A stretch of DNA of 5,194 nucleotides, from assembly GCA_017526045.1 (NCBI GenBank), contig JAFXRX010000322.1, forward strand, positions 1 to 5,194. The letters are read 5' to 3'. The DNA is from Opitutales bacterium (GTDB taxonomy: Bacteria; Verrucomicrobiota; Verrucomicrobiia; Opitutales; Intestinicryptomonadaceae). This document shows positions 1 through 5,194 of the stretch, piece by piece. A program made the translations under genes and the position numbers. The notes under the pieces are model-generated. The model worked only from the letters and a program-made list of their open reading frames with translations. It was not told the DNA's origin and did not search any database. Within the stretch, counting starts at the first letter, position 1. Every line of letters begins with the position of its first letter.

Positions 1-1106
1 AACCCGCCTATTGCAGCCGTAAGAGGCGCGACCAAAACAAGCCCGAAAGAGCCCACAATCGTCTTTACGCACTCCGAGGCGACGTACGGGTTGTTTATGA
101 AATCGTCGGGGCTTGTGCCCTGCGCCAAGAAGACCATCATAAGCGTCAAATATCCGCCCGCGTACGCGAACAAAAGAGTCGTCGCCATAGTCCCCACGAC
201 GCTTCTGCCAATGGACATTCCCGAGCTTATCAAAGCCCTGCGGGAAATTGCATTGTTGTGGAAATACACCTCCTGCATGCCCGCGGCGACGTCCATGCTC
301 AAATCCATCACAGCCCCCGAGGCCGAAAGGAAAATCCCGCCGATGTACAAATCCGAAAGGCTCAAATTCTCAAAGCCCGAATACAGCAAAGCCTGCGAAA
401 ACGGCATGACCGCCCCGTTTATCGAAAACAGCCGCGCAAAGAGCCACGCCATTAAACAGCTTGCAACCACCCCCGACATTGCGCCGCAAAAGGCGGTCGC
501 GCCCTTGCGCGTAAAGCCCGCCACCAAAAAAATTATCACGGCTGTCAAAAAGCACACCGCGCAAAGCGAAACCAAAATCGCGCTGTAGCCCAAAAGGCAA
601 AGCGGGATGACGAGCTTCCAGACCACAATGCAGCAAAACACAAACGACATCAGAGCCTTGCACCCGACAAACCCTCCGTACAAAACAAGCAAAAACGCGA
701 AAATCGCAAACAGCCAAAACGCGGCGCCCCGCCTGTAAAAATCCTGCGCGTTAATGGCGTCGGCTTCGGGCCTTGCGCCGTCCAAAATCGAGACCCACGC
801 AGTGTCGCCGGCCTCGAACATTTTGTCCAAATCCATCTGCGCGCGCAGTACGTTGTGAGCCTCGAAAACCTCGCCCTTGCGCGGACCCGAAAGGATTTCC
901 GCATGCAAAATCTGGTAACCTTTTTTAAGAAGGCCAAGCTCCTCGATGTTTGAATTGTCCACAGACAAAACGCGCGCGGGGCTTTTCTGCCCGACACTTT
1001 CGCGCGGGTTCGGGTAAAGGTTCAAAAAGCAGAGCGCAACACATGCGGCGGCAAACGCTGCAAGCGCAAAAAAACTTTTAAGGCGGATTTTTTTTGCCCC
1101 TGTCAT
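1..1106 (-). CDS. YibE/F-family multi-spanning membrane protein (C-terminus cut by window edge)
   Basis: The 368 visible residues match the YibE/F layout, a family of integral membrane proteins of unknown function. Residues 1-10 are basic (MTGAKKIRLK) and are followed by a hydrophobic anchor at about 11-30. Residues 44-110 form a soluble, probably beta-rich domain outside the membrane, containing ARVLSVDNSNIEELG and HAEILSGPRKGEV, typical of the YibE part. Further membrane spans lie near 129-147, 150-172, 174-196, 203-226, 253-272, 304-328 and 347-366. The strongest family signatures are GAVMDLSMDVAAGMQEV (264-280) and the stretch GRSVVGTMATTLLFAYAG (300-317). The ATG overlaps the alkaline phosphatase TGA by four bases (ATGA), which decides the start; there is no Shine-Dalgarno in front of it, so translation is probably coupled. 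The visible end (APLTAAIGG) resembles the family's C-terminal region, so probably only a few residues are missing. Both the YibE-like domain and the YibF-like membrane part are in one chain. A transport role is often supposed but is not shown here. Confidence 0.88.
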   Translation of the reverse strand, partial: MTGAKKIRLKSFFALAAFAAACVALCFLNLYPNPRESVGQKSPARVLSVDNSNIEELGLLKKGYQILHAEILSGPRKGEVFEAHNVLRAQMDLDKMFEAGDTAWVSILDGARPEADAINAQDFYRRGAAFWLFAIFAFLLVLYGGFVGCKALMSFVFCCIVVWKLVIPLCLLGYSAILVSLCAVCFLTAVIIFLVAGFTRKGATAFCGAMSGVVASCLMAWLFARLFSINGAVMPFSQALLYSGFENLSLSDLYIGGIFLSASGAVMDLSMDVAAGMQEVYFHNNAISRRALISSGMSIGRSVVGTMATTLLFAYAGGYLTLMMVFLAQGTSPDDFINNPYVASECVKTIVGSFGLVLVAPLTAAIGG

Positions 1107-2479
1107 TTTTGCTTGCCGACGACCTTTTTAAGATTTTTTGAAATCTGCGTGTTGTCTATCATGCCCCTAAACATTTGCGCGTTTGCGCCGCTTGCGGAAG
1201 TTGCGACAGGCAGCGCGGTGTGCGCGTTCGAAGTCCAGGCGATGCCGCATTTGTTGTTGAATATGCGCAATGCGCAGTTGGCAAAATCGGAGGAGTCGGG
1301 ATTTTCCTTGAGGCGGTCGAACGCTTTTTTAAGCTCGTCGCGCTCAGCGCTTTTGAGGCGCATGGGGTCGTTTTTGTCGTCGGTAAATTTCAGCCCGAAC
1401 GAATTTTCGAGAAGCTCCCTGGCATCGTCAAATTCCGCAATTTTGCCTTTTTTTACGCCGTCTTTTACGCGGCTTTTAAAAGAGTCCAAAGAGCAGGTTT
1501 GGTTTTTGAGCCTTTCGGGGTAAAGCTTGTAGCCCGTCCCCGCAAAGCCGAGCGTAAGCCCGCCCGTTTCGTGGTCGCCCGTCACGACAATCAGGGTTTG
1601 AAGCGGATGCTTTTTTGCGAAATCGAGCGCGACTTTTATTGCGCTGTCGAGCTCCAAAATTTCCATGATTGTGGTTGCGGCGTCGTTTGCGTGGCACATC
1701 CAGTCGATTTTGCCGCCCTCGACCATCATGAAAAACCCCTTGGGGTTGTCCAAAAGCTCGATGCCTTTTTTCGTGAAATCGGCGAGGCGCGTTGTTTTTT
1801 GGTTGTCGATAAAATAAGGCAGCGCCCCGCCCTTGTTTTCGACTGCGATTGTTTTTTTGCAGCCCTCGGGGATTTTTTCAAATTCTTTTGCGCCGACAAA
1901 GACCTCGTAGCCTTTTTCGCGCGCCAAATCGTAAATGTCGCCCTTGTACGACTTTGCCTTTTCGTCCTTGTGGCGGGCTATGCCTCCGCCGCCGAAATAG
2001 TCGAAATTCGACCCAATCAAATCGAGCGCGATTTCGTATTCGCTGCTTCGGTTTGTGTTGTGGGCGTAAAAGCCCGCGGGGGTTGCGTGGTTGAGGGTTA
2101 CGCTCGTTACAATGCCGACTTTCTTGCCCGCTTTTTTCGCGGCCTCGGCGACGGACTCAAGCCTCTCGCCCTTCGGGGTTACGCCGACAAAGTGGTTGTC
2201 GGTTTTCTCGCCGCATGCGATTGCAGTCGCGCTCGCGGCTGAGTCGGTTATGAGGGAGTCGTTGGAGCGCGTGAAAGTTATGGCCTGCTCGGCGAGCGCG
2301 TTCATTGCCAAATCTGGCTCTCCAATGCTTTTTACGTAGTTTTCAGCCGCCATGCGCTGCGGCAGCGACATGCCGTCTCCTATGAACAAAAAGACGTACT
2401 TTGCGTTTTTAATTTCCGCGGCAAACGCCGAAAGAAATGCCGAAATCAAAACAAATATAAAGAAAAATCGCTTAAACAT
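1103..2479 (-). CDS. phoA: Secreted alkaline phosphatase, PhoA family (H/W active-site type)
   Basis: This 458-residue protein should hydrolyse phosphate monoesters outside the cytoplasmic membrane and release inorganic phosphate. A Sec signal peptide is visible: K3-R4, a hydrophobic core at 5-19, and a likely cut after A20 (AFA). By family alignment the nucleophile is S80 in TDSAASATA. The metal ligands correspond to E. coli PhoA as follows: D35 (LFIGDGMS), D259 and H263 (EGGKIDWMCH), D302 and H303 (GDHETGG), H420 (SNAHTALP), plus T133 and E254 for the Mg site. R144 matches the phosphate-binding arginine. The residues equivalent to E. coli D153 and K328 are H131 and W260, as in cold-active Vibrio and TAB5 enzymes. 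Residues 310-412 form a long, charged insert before the last histidine. The ATG is the only start that gives a clean signal peptide. No strong ribosome site precedes it. The gene overlaps the YibE/F gene by four bases and follows trxB after 83 bases. No recognisable Pho box was seen. Confidence 0.95.
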   Translation of the reverse strand: MFKRFFFIFVLISAFLSAFAAEIKNAKYVFLFIGDGMSLPQRMAAENYVKSIGEPDLAMNALAEQAITFTRSNDSLITDSAASATAIACGEKTDNHFVGVTPKGERLESVAEAAKKAGKKVGIVTSVTLNHATPAGFYAHNTNRSSEYEIALDLIGSNFDYFGGGGIARHKDEKAKSYKGDIYDLAREKGYEVFVGAKEFEKIPEGCKKTIAVENKGGALPYFIDNQKTTRLADFTKKGIELLDNPKGFFMMVEGGKIDWMCHANDAATTIMEILELDSAIKVALDFAKKHPLQTLIVVTGDHETGGLTLGFAGTGYKLYPERLKNQTCSLDSFKSRVKDGVKKGKIAEFDDARELLENSFGLKFTDDKNDPMRLKSAERDELKKAFDRLKENPDSSDFANCALRIFNNKCGIAWTSNAHTALPVATSASGANAQMFRGMIDNTQISKNLKKVVGKQK

Positions 2480-2496
2480 ATTCTTTATCTTAACAC

Positions 2497-2512
2497 TAAT
2501 TTATTCAAATTA
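2497..2512 (-). repeat. AT-rich inverted repeat upstream of the alkaline phosphatase gene
   Basis: A perfect 6-4-6 inverted repeat, TAATTT-GAAT-AAATTA on the minus strand, ends 17 bases before the phosphatase ATG. It sits in the only gap between trxB and this gene, where a promoter or operator would be expected. AT-rich palindromes arise easily by chance in such a gap, so a role as operator is only a suggestion. Confidence 0.3.
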
Positions 2513-2532
2513 AAGCCAAAAACTTAGACTTT

Positions 2533-2552
2533 AAAAATGCGAATTCCCGCAT
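2533..2552 (-). terminator. Possible Rho-independent terminator after trxB
   Basis: Reading the minus strand, eleven bases... after the trxB TAG there is a hairpin ATGCG-GGAATT-CGCAT (5-bp perfect stem, 6-base loop) running directly into TTTTT. The position just after the stop codon and the T-run fit an intrinsic terminator. The stem is short, with only three G-C pairs, so it may be leaky and allow read-through into the phosphatase gene. Confidence 0.4.
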
Positions 2553-2562
2553 GCGCAGCGCG

Positions 2563-3477
2563 CTATCTGGTTGCCTCAATGCCCGCCATTGCGCCGAGAG
2601 CCGCGGCTGTAATCGCCTGCCTGTACCGCTTGTCGGAGCAGTCTCCCGCAACAAAAACGTTTTCCACATTCGTGCAGACAAATGTCCCGCTCTTGGGCTT
2701 GATGTAGCCCTCCTCGTCCATGTCCACTTTCCCGCTGAATACATTTGTGTTCGGCTTGTGGCCTATTGCAACAAACACTCCGCTGCACGGGATTTCCGAA
2801 ACCGAGCCGTCCTTTACGTTTTCCACTTTCACGCCCGCGCACTTTCCGTCGGAGCCTATCAAAATCTCTTTTACGACGCTGTTCCAGACGGGCGTTATTT
2901 TTTCGTTTTGCATGATGCGCCCCGCCATAATTTTCGAGGCTCTCAGCTCGTCGCGGCGGTGGATTAATTTTACGGAGCTTGCGAATTTCGTAAGGAATAC
3001 CGCCTCTTCGCAGGCGGAGTCGCCGCCGCCGACAATGACGACGTCCTTGCCGCGGTAGAACGCGCCGTCGCAGGTCGCGCACGTCGAAACGCCCTTGCCG
3101 CCGAAAAGCTCCATCTCGTTTTTTGCCCCAATCATTTTAGACGACGCGCCCGTTGCGATAACGACTTTTTCAGCCTCGAAAACCTGCCCGCCCGAGCAGA
3201 AAATCTTTTTAGCGCTTCCGGAAAAATCGACATCCTCGACAACCGCGTTCACTATGCGCGCGCCGAATTTTTCAGCCTGGGATCTCATGCTCCACACGAG
3301 CCCGAAGCCGTCGATGCCATCGGCAAAGCCCGGGAAATTTTCGACCATGCTCGTGGTCGTTATCTGCCCCCCTGGCTGCGTGCCCTCGATTACCAGCGGG
3401 CTTAGCCCGCCCCTCGCCGCGTAAATGGCCGCGCCCATTCCCGCGCAGCCGCTGCCGATTATTACAAGTTTTTCCAT
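2563..3477 (-). CDS. trxB: Thioredoxin-disulfide reductase
   Basis: This cytoplasmic flavoenzyme (304 residues, close to the usual 305-320) uses NADPH to reduce thioredoxin. An N-terminal FAD-binding glycine motif lies at 8-13 (GSGCAG, where the family usually has GSGPAG), followed by PGGQI at 35-39 and the FAD-domain segment VVIATGA at 105-111. The redox-active pair is C133 and C136 in CATCDG. The NADPH domain has GGGDSACEEA (150-159) and the 2'-phosphate-binding HRRDELRA (173-180). The C-terminal FAD motif is VFVAGDC (274-280), followed by YRQAITAAALGA. The start at MEKLVIIGSG is chosen because the FAD motif normally begins within a few residues of Met1 and because AAAAGG lies seven bases upstream; the reading frame stays open 18 codons further but those residues are not family-like. 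It is divergent from tatD. No thioredoxin gene is present in this window. Confidence 0.97.
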   Translation of the reverse strand: MEKLVIIGSGCAGMGAAIYAARGGLSPLVIEGTQPGGQITTTSMVENFPGFADGIDGFGLVWSMRSQAEKFGARIVNAVVEDVDFSGSAKKIFCSGGQVFEAEKVVIATGASSKMIGAKNEMELFGGKGVSTCATCDGAFYRGKDVVIVGGGDSACEEAVFLTKFASSVKLIHRRDELRASKIMAGRIMQNEKITPVWNSVVKEILIGSDGKCAGVKVENVKDGSVSEIPCSGVFVAIGHKPNTNVFSGKVDMDEEGYIKPKSGTFVCTNVENVFVAGDCSDKRYRQAITAAALGAMAGIEATR

Positions 3478-3484
3478 AAAAAAG

Positions 3485-3490
3485 CCTTTT
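3485..3490 (-). promoter_or_regulatory. Ribosome binding site of trxB
   Basis: AAAAGG on the minus strand lies seven bases before the ATG at 3477. It is the clearest Shine-Dalgarno-like site in the window and supports the internal ATG over the upstream in-frame start at 3531. Confidence 0.55.
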
Positions 3491-3500
3491 GTTTTTGATA

Positions 3501-3531
3501 AATATAAAAAATATTCGCGCAAAAATTGCAA
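3501..3531 (-). promoter_or_regulatory. Candidate trxB promoter
   Basis: On the minus strand TTGCAA (-35-like) is followed after 19 bases by TATATT (-10-like, five of six matches to TATAAT), 23 bases upstream of the trxB ATG. The spacer is longer than the usual 17 bases, and the region is so AT-rich that chance matches are expected. Confidence 0.25.
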
Positions 3532-3545
3532 GTTCCGAAAATTTT

Positions 3546-3574
3546 TTGTGGCGAAATCGCGATAATTGTAGGAT
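3546..3574 (+). promoter_or_regulatory. Candidate tatD promoter
   Basis: TTGTGG is followed after exactly 17 bases by TAGGAT (four of six matches to TATAAT), 33 bases before the tatD ATG. The spacer contains the 8-bp perfect palindrome ATCGCGAT (3556-3563), and a wider GGCGA...TCGCC inverted repeat (3550-3581) spans most of the site. The match is modest; the divergent arrangement requires some promoter here, but not necessarily this one. Confidence 0.25.
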
Positions 3575-3607
3575 AGTCGCCTTTCGTATTTTTAAATTTT
3601 TTTGCTT

Positions 3608-4405
3608 ATGGAATTGACCGACACACACGCGCACCTCGACGCCTTCCCCTCCCCGCAGGAGCTGCAGGGGGCTATAGAACGCGCAAAGCAGGCGAATGTA
3701 ACGCGCATAATAACATGCTCGGCAAAGAAGGGCGACTGGGCTCTTTACAGCCAAATCGCCGCCGCCCGCAAAGGCGAAGTATTCTGGCAGCTTGGAGTGC
3801 ACCCGACAGAAATCGGCGAAGAGACGCCCGAAAGCGTCCGCGCCGACGCGGAAAAATATTTGCGAAGCCAAACCCCGCCCGTTTCAATCGGCGAAATCGG
3901 GCTTGATTTTTACAGGTTCGAGGGGAGCGCGCAGGAGTTTGAGGAAATGAAATCCCGCCAGGAAAAAATGTTTTTGGCGCAGCTTGAAATCGCAAAAGAG
4001 GCGAACCTGCCCGTATGCGTCCACGCAAGAAGCGCGGTTGAAGAGGCGATAGAAATAATAGACTTTAGCGGCGCGGACTGGAATAAAATAGTATTCCACT
4101 GCTTTAGCGGGAACTTGCAGGAGCTCGAAAAAATCAACTCGCGCGGCGGCAGGGCGTCGTTTACGGGCATAATAACCTACAAAAACGCCGAGCTTATGAG
4201 AAGCGCAATGCTAAAGCAGGGGCTTGAAAAAATCATGTTTGAGACCGACTGCCCCTACCTTGCGCCCGCGCCCAACCGCGGCAAGCAAAACGAGCCCTCC
4301 TACATACCCTTCATCGCGCAAAAGGCGGCGGAGCTCTTCGGCATAAGCCTCGAGGAAATCGCCGAAGTTTCCAGCAAAAACGCGCGCGAATTTTTCGGAA
4401 TTTGA
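3608..4405 (+). CDS. tatD: TatD-family metal-dependent hydrolase / DNase
   Basis: This 265-residue TIM-barrel hydrolase is of the usual TatD/YcfH length (about 260). The family comprises Mg-dependent nucleases implicated in DNA repair and turnover; some members are known mainly as uncharacterised hydrolases. The metal-site residues are all present in order: H7 and H9 in TDTHAHLD, E96 in IGEIGLDFYR, H139 in VCVHAR, H164 in VFHCFSG, and D214 in FETDCPYLAP. QLGVHPTE (61-68) and the C-terminal SSKNAREFFGI (255-265) are also typical. I chose the ATG at 3608 because THAHLD normally lies within the first ten residues; an in-frame TTG two codons earlier is possible. The leader is AT-rich with no Shine-Dalgarno. 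The gene is divergent from trxB, and prmA follows after 37 bases, so the two are probably co-transcribed. The exact subfamily (TatD, YcfH or YjjV) cannot be settled from motifs alone. Confidence 0.95.
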   Translation: MELTDTHAHLDAFPSPQELQGAIERAKQANVTRIITCSAKKGDWALYSQIAAARKGEVFWQLGVHPTEIGEETPESVRADAEKYLRSQTPPVSIGEIGLDFYRFEGSAQEFEEMKSRQEKMFLAQLEIAKEANLPVCVHARSAVEEAIEIIDFSGADWNKIVFHCFSGNLQELEKINSRGGRASFTGIITYKNAELMRSAMLKQGLEKIMFETDCPYLAPAPNRGKQNEPSYIPFIAQKAAELFGISLEEIAEVSSKNAREFFGI

Positions 4406-4428
4406 GCTTTGCCAAAAACGCATTTTTT

Positions 4429-4439
4429 ATTTGAATAAA
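4429..4439 (+). repeat. AT-rich palindrome before prmA, sharing an 11-mer with the phosphatase leader
   Basis: The stretch TTTATT-TG-AATAAA (4426-4439) is a 6-2-6 inverted repeat ending three bases before the prmA ATG. Its core ATTTGAATAAA is identical to an 11-mer on the minus strand in front of the alkaline phosphatase gene. The distances to the two start codons differ (3 against 20 bases), which argues against a common regulatory function. Confidence 0.25.
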
Positions 4440-4442
4440 GCC

Positions 4443-5194
4443 ATGATAAAAATTTACGCGAATATCGACTACAACCTGCCCGACGCCCTCGAAGACTACT
4501 TCTGCGGACTCGAAACCTCGAACTGGTCAATCGACAAAATGAACGACGCGACCCCTCCGCAGCTCGTCGGCTATTTCGAAAATATCGAAGAGGCTGCGGA
4601 GGCGTACAGGCAGGTTCGCAAGAATTTCAAAACGCTGCCCGAAGAATTTTCATCCGAAGAAATCTTCGACTGCGACTGGCAAAACGAATACAAGAAATAC
4701 CTGACTTCCTGGCAGTGCCGCAACCTGCACTGGGTGCCGCTTTGGGAGCGCGAAAGCTACCCTCTGCCCCAAGCGCACAAGGCGTTTTACTTCGACGCGG
4801 GGCTTGCCTTCGGCACGGGCGACCACCCCACAACGCGCCTCTGCGCAATCAGAATGCTCGATTTTTTGGAAAAGGCAAAGGACCCGTCGAAAATATTTTT
4901 AATCGACGCGGGCTGCGGCTCGGGCATTCTCGCAATCAGCGCGAAGCTCCTGGGCGCCGGCAAAGTCTACGGCTTTGACAAAGACCCCGAAGCCGTTCGC
5001 GTGAGCCTTGAAAACGCCAAGACAAACGGAGTTTTTGAAGGCATCGAATTTTCCGAAGCGGGAATAGACGACGGGCTGCAAGGCAGAACTTGCGACATTT
5101 TGCTTGCAAACATTCAGGCAGACATTCTGCAAATCTACGCAAAAGAGCTCCTCTCGGGCGTAAAAAGCGGCGGAATTTTGGTTTTGAGCGGCAT
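4443..5194 (+). CDS. prmA: Ribosomal protein L11 methyltransferase (C-terminus cut by window edge)
   Basis: PrmA uses S-adenosylmethionine to methylate amino groups of ribosomal protein L11 in the cytoplasm. The 250 visible residues contain the expected two parts: an N-terminal L11-recognition domain (about 1-60), a linker, and a class I Rossmann methyltransferase domain from about 115. Signatures are DAGLAFGTGDHPTT (118-131; E. coli has DPGLAFGTGTHPTT), the SAM-binding glycine loop DAGCGSGILAISA (155-167), the acidic SAM-ribose contact in GFDKDPEAV (177-185), and LLANIQADIL (220-229), equivalent to the usual ANI-L motif. The final residues GGILVLSG match the strand leading to the C-terminus; about 30-40 residues are probably missing. 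The ATG at 4443 is the first start in the frame and puts family-like sequence at residue 1; its leader has no clear Shine-Dalgarno. It lies 37 bases after tatD on the same strand, so an operon is likely. Confidence 0.95.
   Translation, partial: MIKIYANIDYNLPDALEDYFCGLETSNWSIDKMNDATPPQLVGYFENIEEAAEAYRQVRKNFKTLPEEFSSEEIFDCDWQNEYKKYLTSWQCRNLHWVPLWERESYPLPQAHKAFYFDAGLAFGTGDHPTTRLCAIRMLDFLEKAKDPSKIFLIDAGCGSGILAISAKLLGAGKVYGFDKDPEAVRVSLENAKTNGVFEGIEFSEAGIDDGLQGRTCDILLANIQADILQIYAKELLSGVKSGGILVLSG

Larger units (their letters stand above)
3478..3607. promoter_or_regulatory. Divergent trxB/tatD intergenic region
   Basis: These 130 bases separate two oppositely oriented genes, so they must carry both 5' control regions. 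They are much richer in A and T than the flanking genes. Visible structure includes AATAT-AAAAA-ATATT (3501-3515), GCAA-AAA-TTGC (3519-3529), the palindrome ATCGCGAT (3556-3563) and the spaced repeat GGCGA/TCGCC (3550-3581). No known riboswitch or recognisable binding site for a named regulator was seen. Confidence 0.6.

Noticed and set aside
91..588. Open frame of 165 codons on the plus strand at the left end
   Set aside because: It is opposite the YibE/F coding region, whose minus-strand translation gives recognisable membrane helices and family signatures. The plus translation is rich in Lys, Pro and Ala with no motif.
1175..2242. Long open frame of 355 codons on the plus strand, antisense to the alkaline phosphatase gene
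   Set aside because: It lies entirely opposite a gene with a complete catalytic motif set. The translation is rich in Val, Phe, Ala and Arg without family-like motifs, as expected from the mirror image of biased codons.
2480..2562. Pho box in front of the alkaline phosphatase gene
   Set aside because: I looked for direct repeats of a CTGTCAT-like element with the expected 11-base period and found none.
3478..3531. Upstream extension of trxB by 18 codons
   Set aside because: The added residues are not family-like, the FAD motif would begin unusually late, and the ATG at 3477 has the better ribosome site.
3272..3871. Open frame of 199 codons on the minus strand across the trxB start, the intergenic region and the tatD start
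   Set aside because: It overlaps two well-supported genes in other frames, and part of it is a frame-shifted reading of trxB. No domain is visible.
4406..4442. Possible terminator between tatD and prmA
   Set aside because: GCTTT/AAAGC arms are 26 bases apart and the inner palindrome is purely A/T with a two-base loop. There is no stable GC stem before a T-run.

Overview
The window holds five protein-coding genes in two divergent groups. Three read leftward from about position 3477 (trxB, an alkaline phosphatase gene, then a YibE/F-type membrane protein gene that runs off the left edge). Two read rightward from about 3608 (tatD, then prmA, which runs off the right edge). There are no RNA genes, mobile elements, CRISPR arrays or phage genes that I can support. 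Every gene belongs to a known family, so this looks like an ordinary chromosomal segment. The least characterised part is the alkaline phosphatase / YibE-F pair.

Organism: the sequence suggests a free-living or gut-type Gram-negative bacterium. The alkaline phosphatase has a Sec-type signal peptide, coding regions are of moderate GC with many GCG, CGC and AAA codons, and the gaps between genes are very AT-rich. Only trxB has a clear Shine-Dalgarno sequence; the other leaders are AT-rich without a purine-rich site. That pattern occurs in Bacteroidota and in parts of the Verrucomicrobiota/Lentisphaerota group. I lean weakly to the latter, but this is an inference from style, not from a marker gene.

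Layout: 1-1106 (-) YibE/F membrane protein, cut at its C-terminus; 1103-2479 (-) secreted alkaline phosphatase, whose TGA overlaps the ATG of the membrane gene by four bases; 2480-2562 AT-rich gap with a possible terminator for trxB and an inverted repeat in front of the phosphatase gene; 2563-3477 (-) thioredoxin reductase; 3478-3607 divergent intergenic region with candidate promoters for both directions; 3608-4405 (+) TatD-family metal-dependent hydrolase; 4406-4442 short AT-rich gap; 4443-5194 (+) ribosomal protein L11 methyltransferase, cut at its C-terminus.

How the genes work together: the phosphatase and YibE/F genes look translationally coupled and are probably made together, one enzyme outside the cytoplasmic membrane and one multi-spanning membrane protein of unknown substrate. 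trxB supplies thiol-reducing power through thioredoxin. tatD and prmA are housekeeping genes (nuclease/quality control and ribosome methylation), probably co-transcribed, with no evident functional link to the leftward genes.
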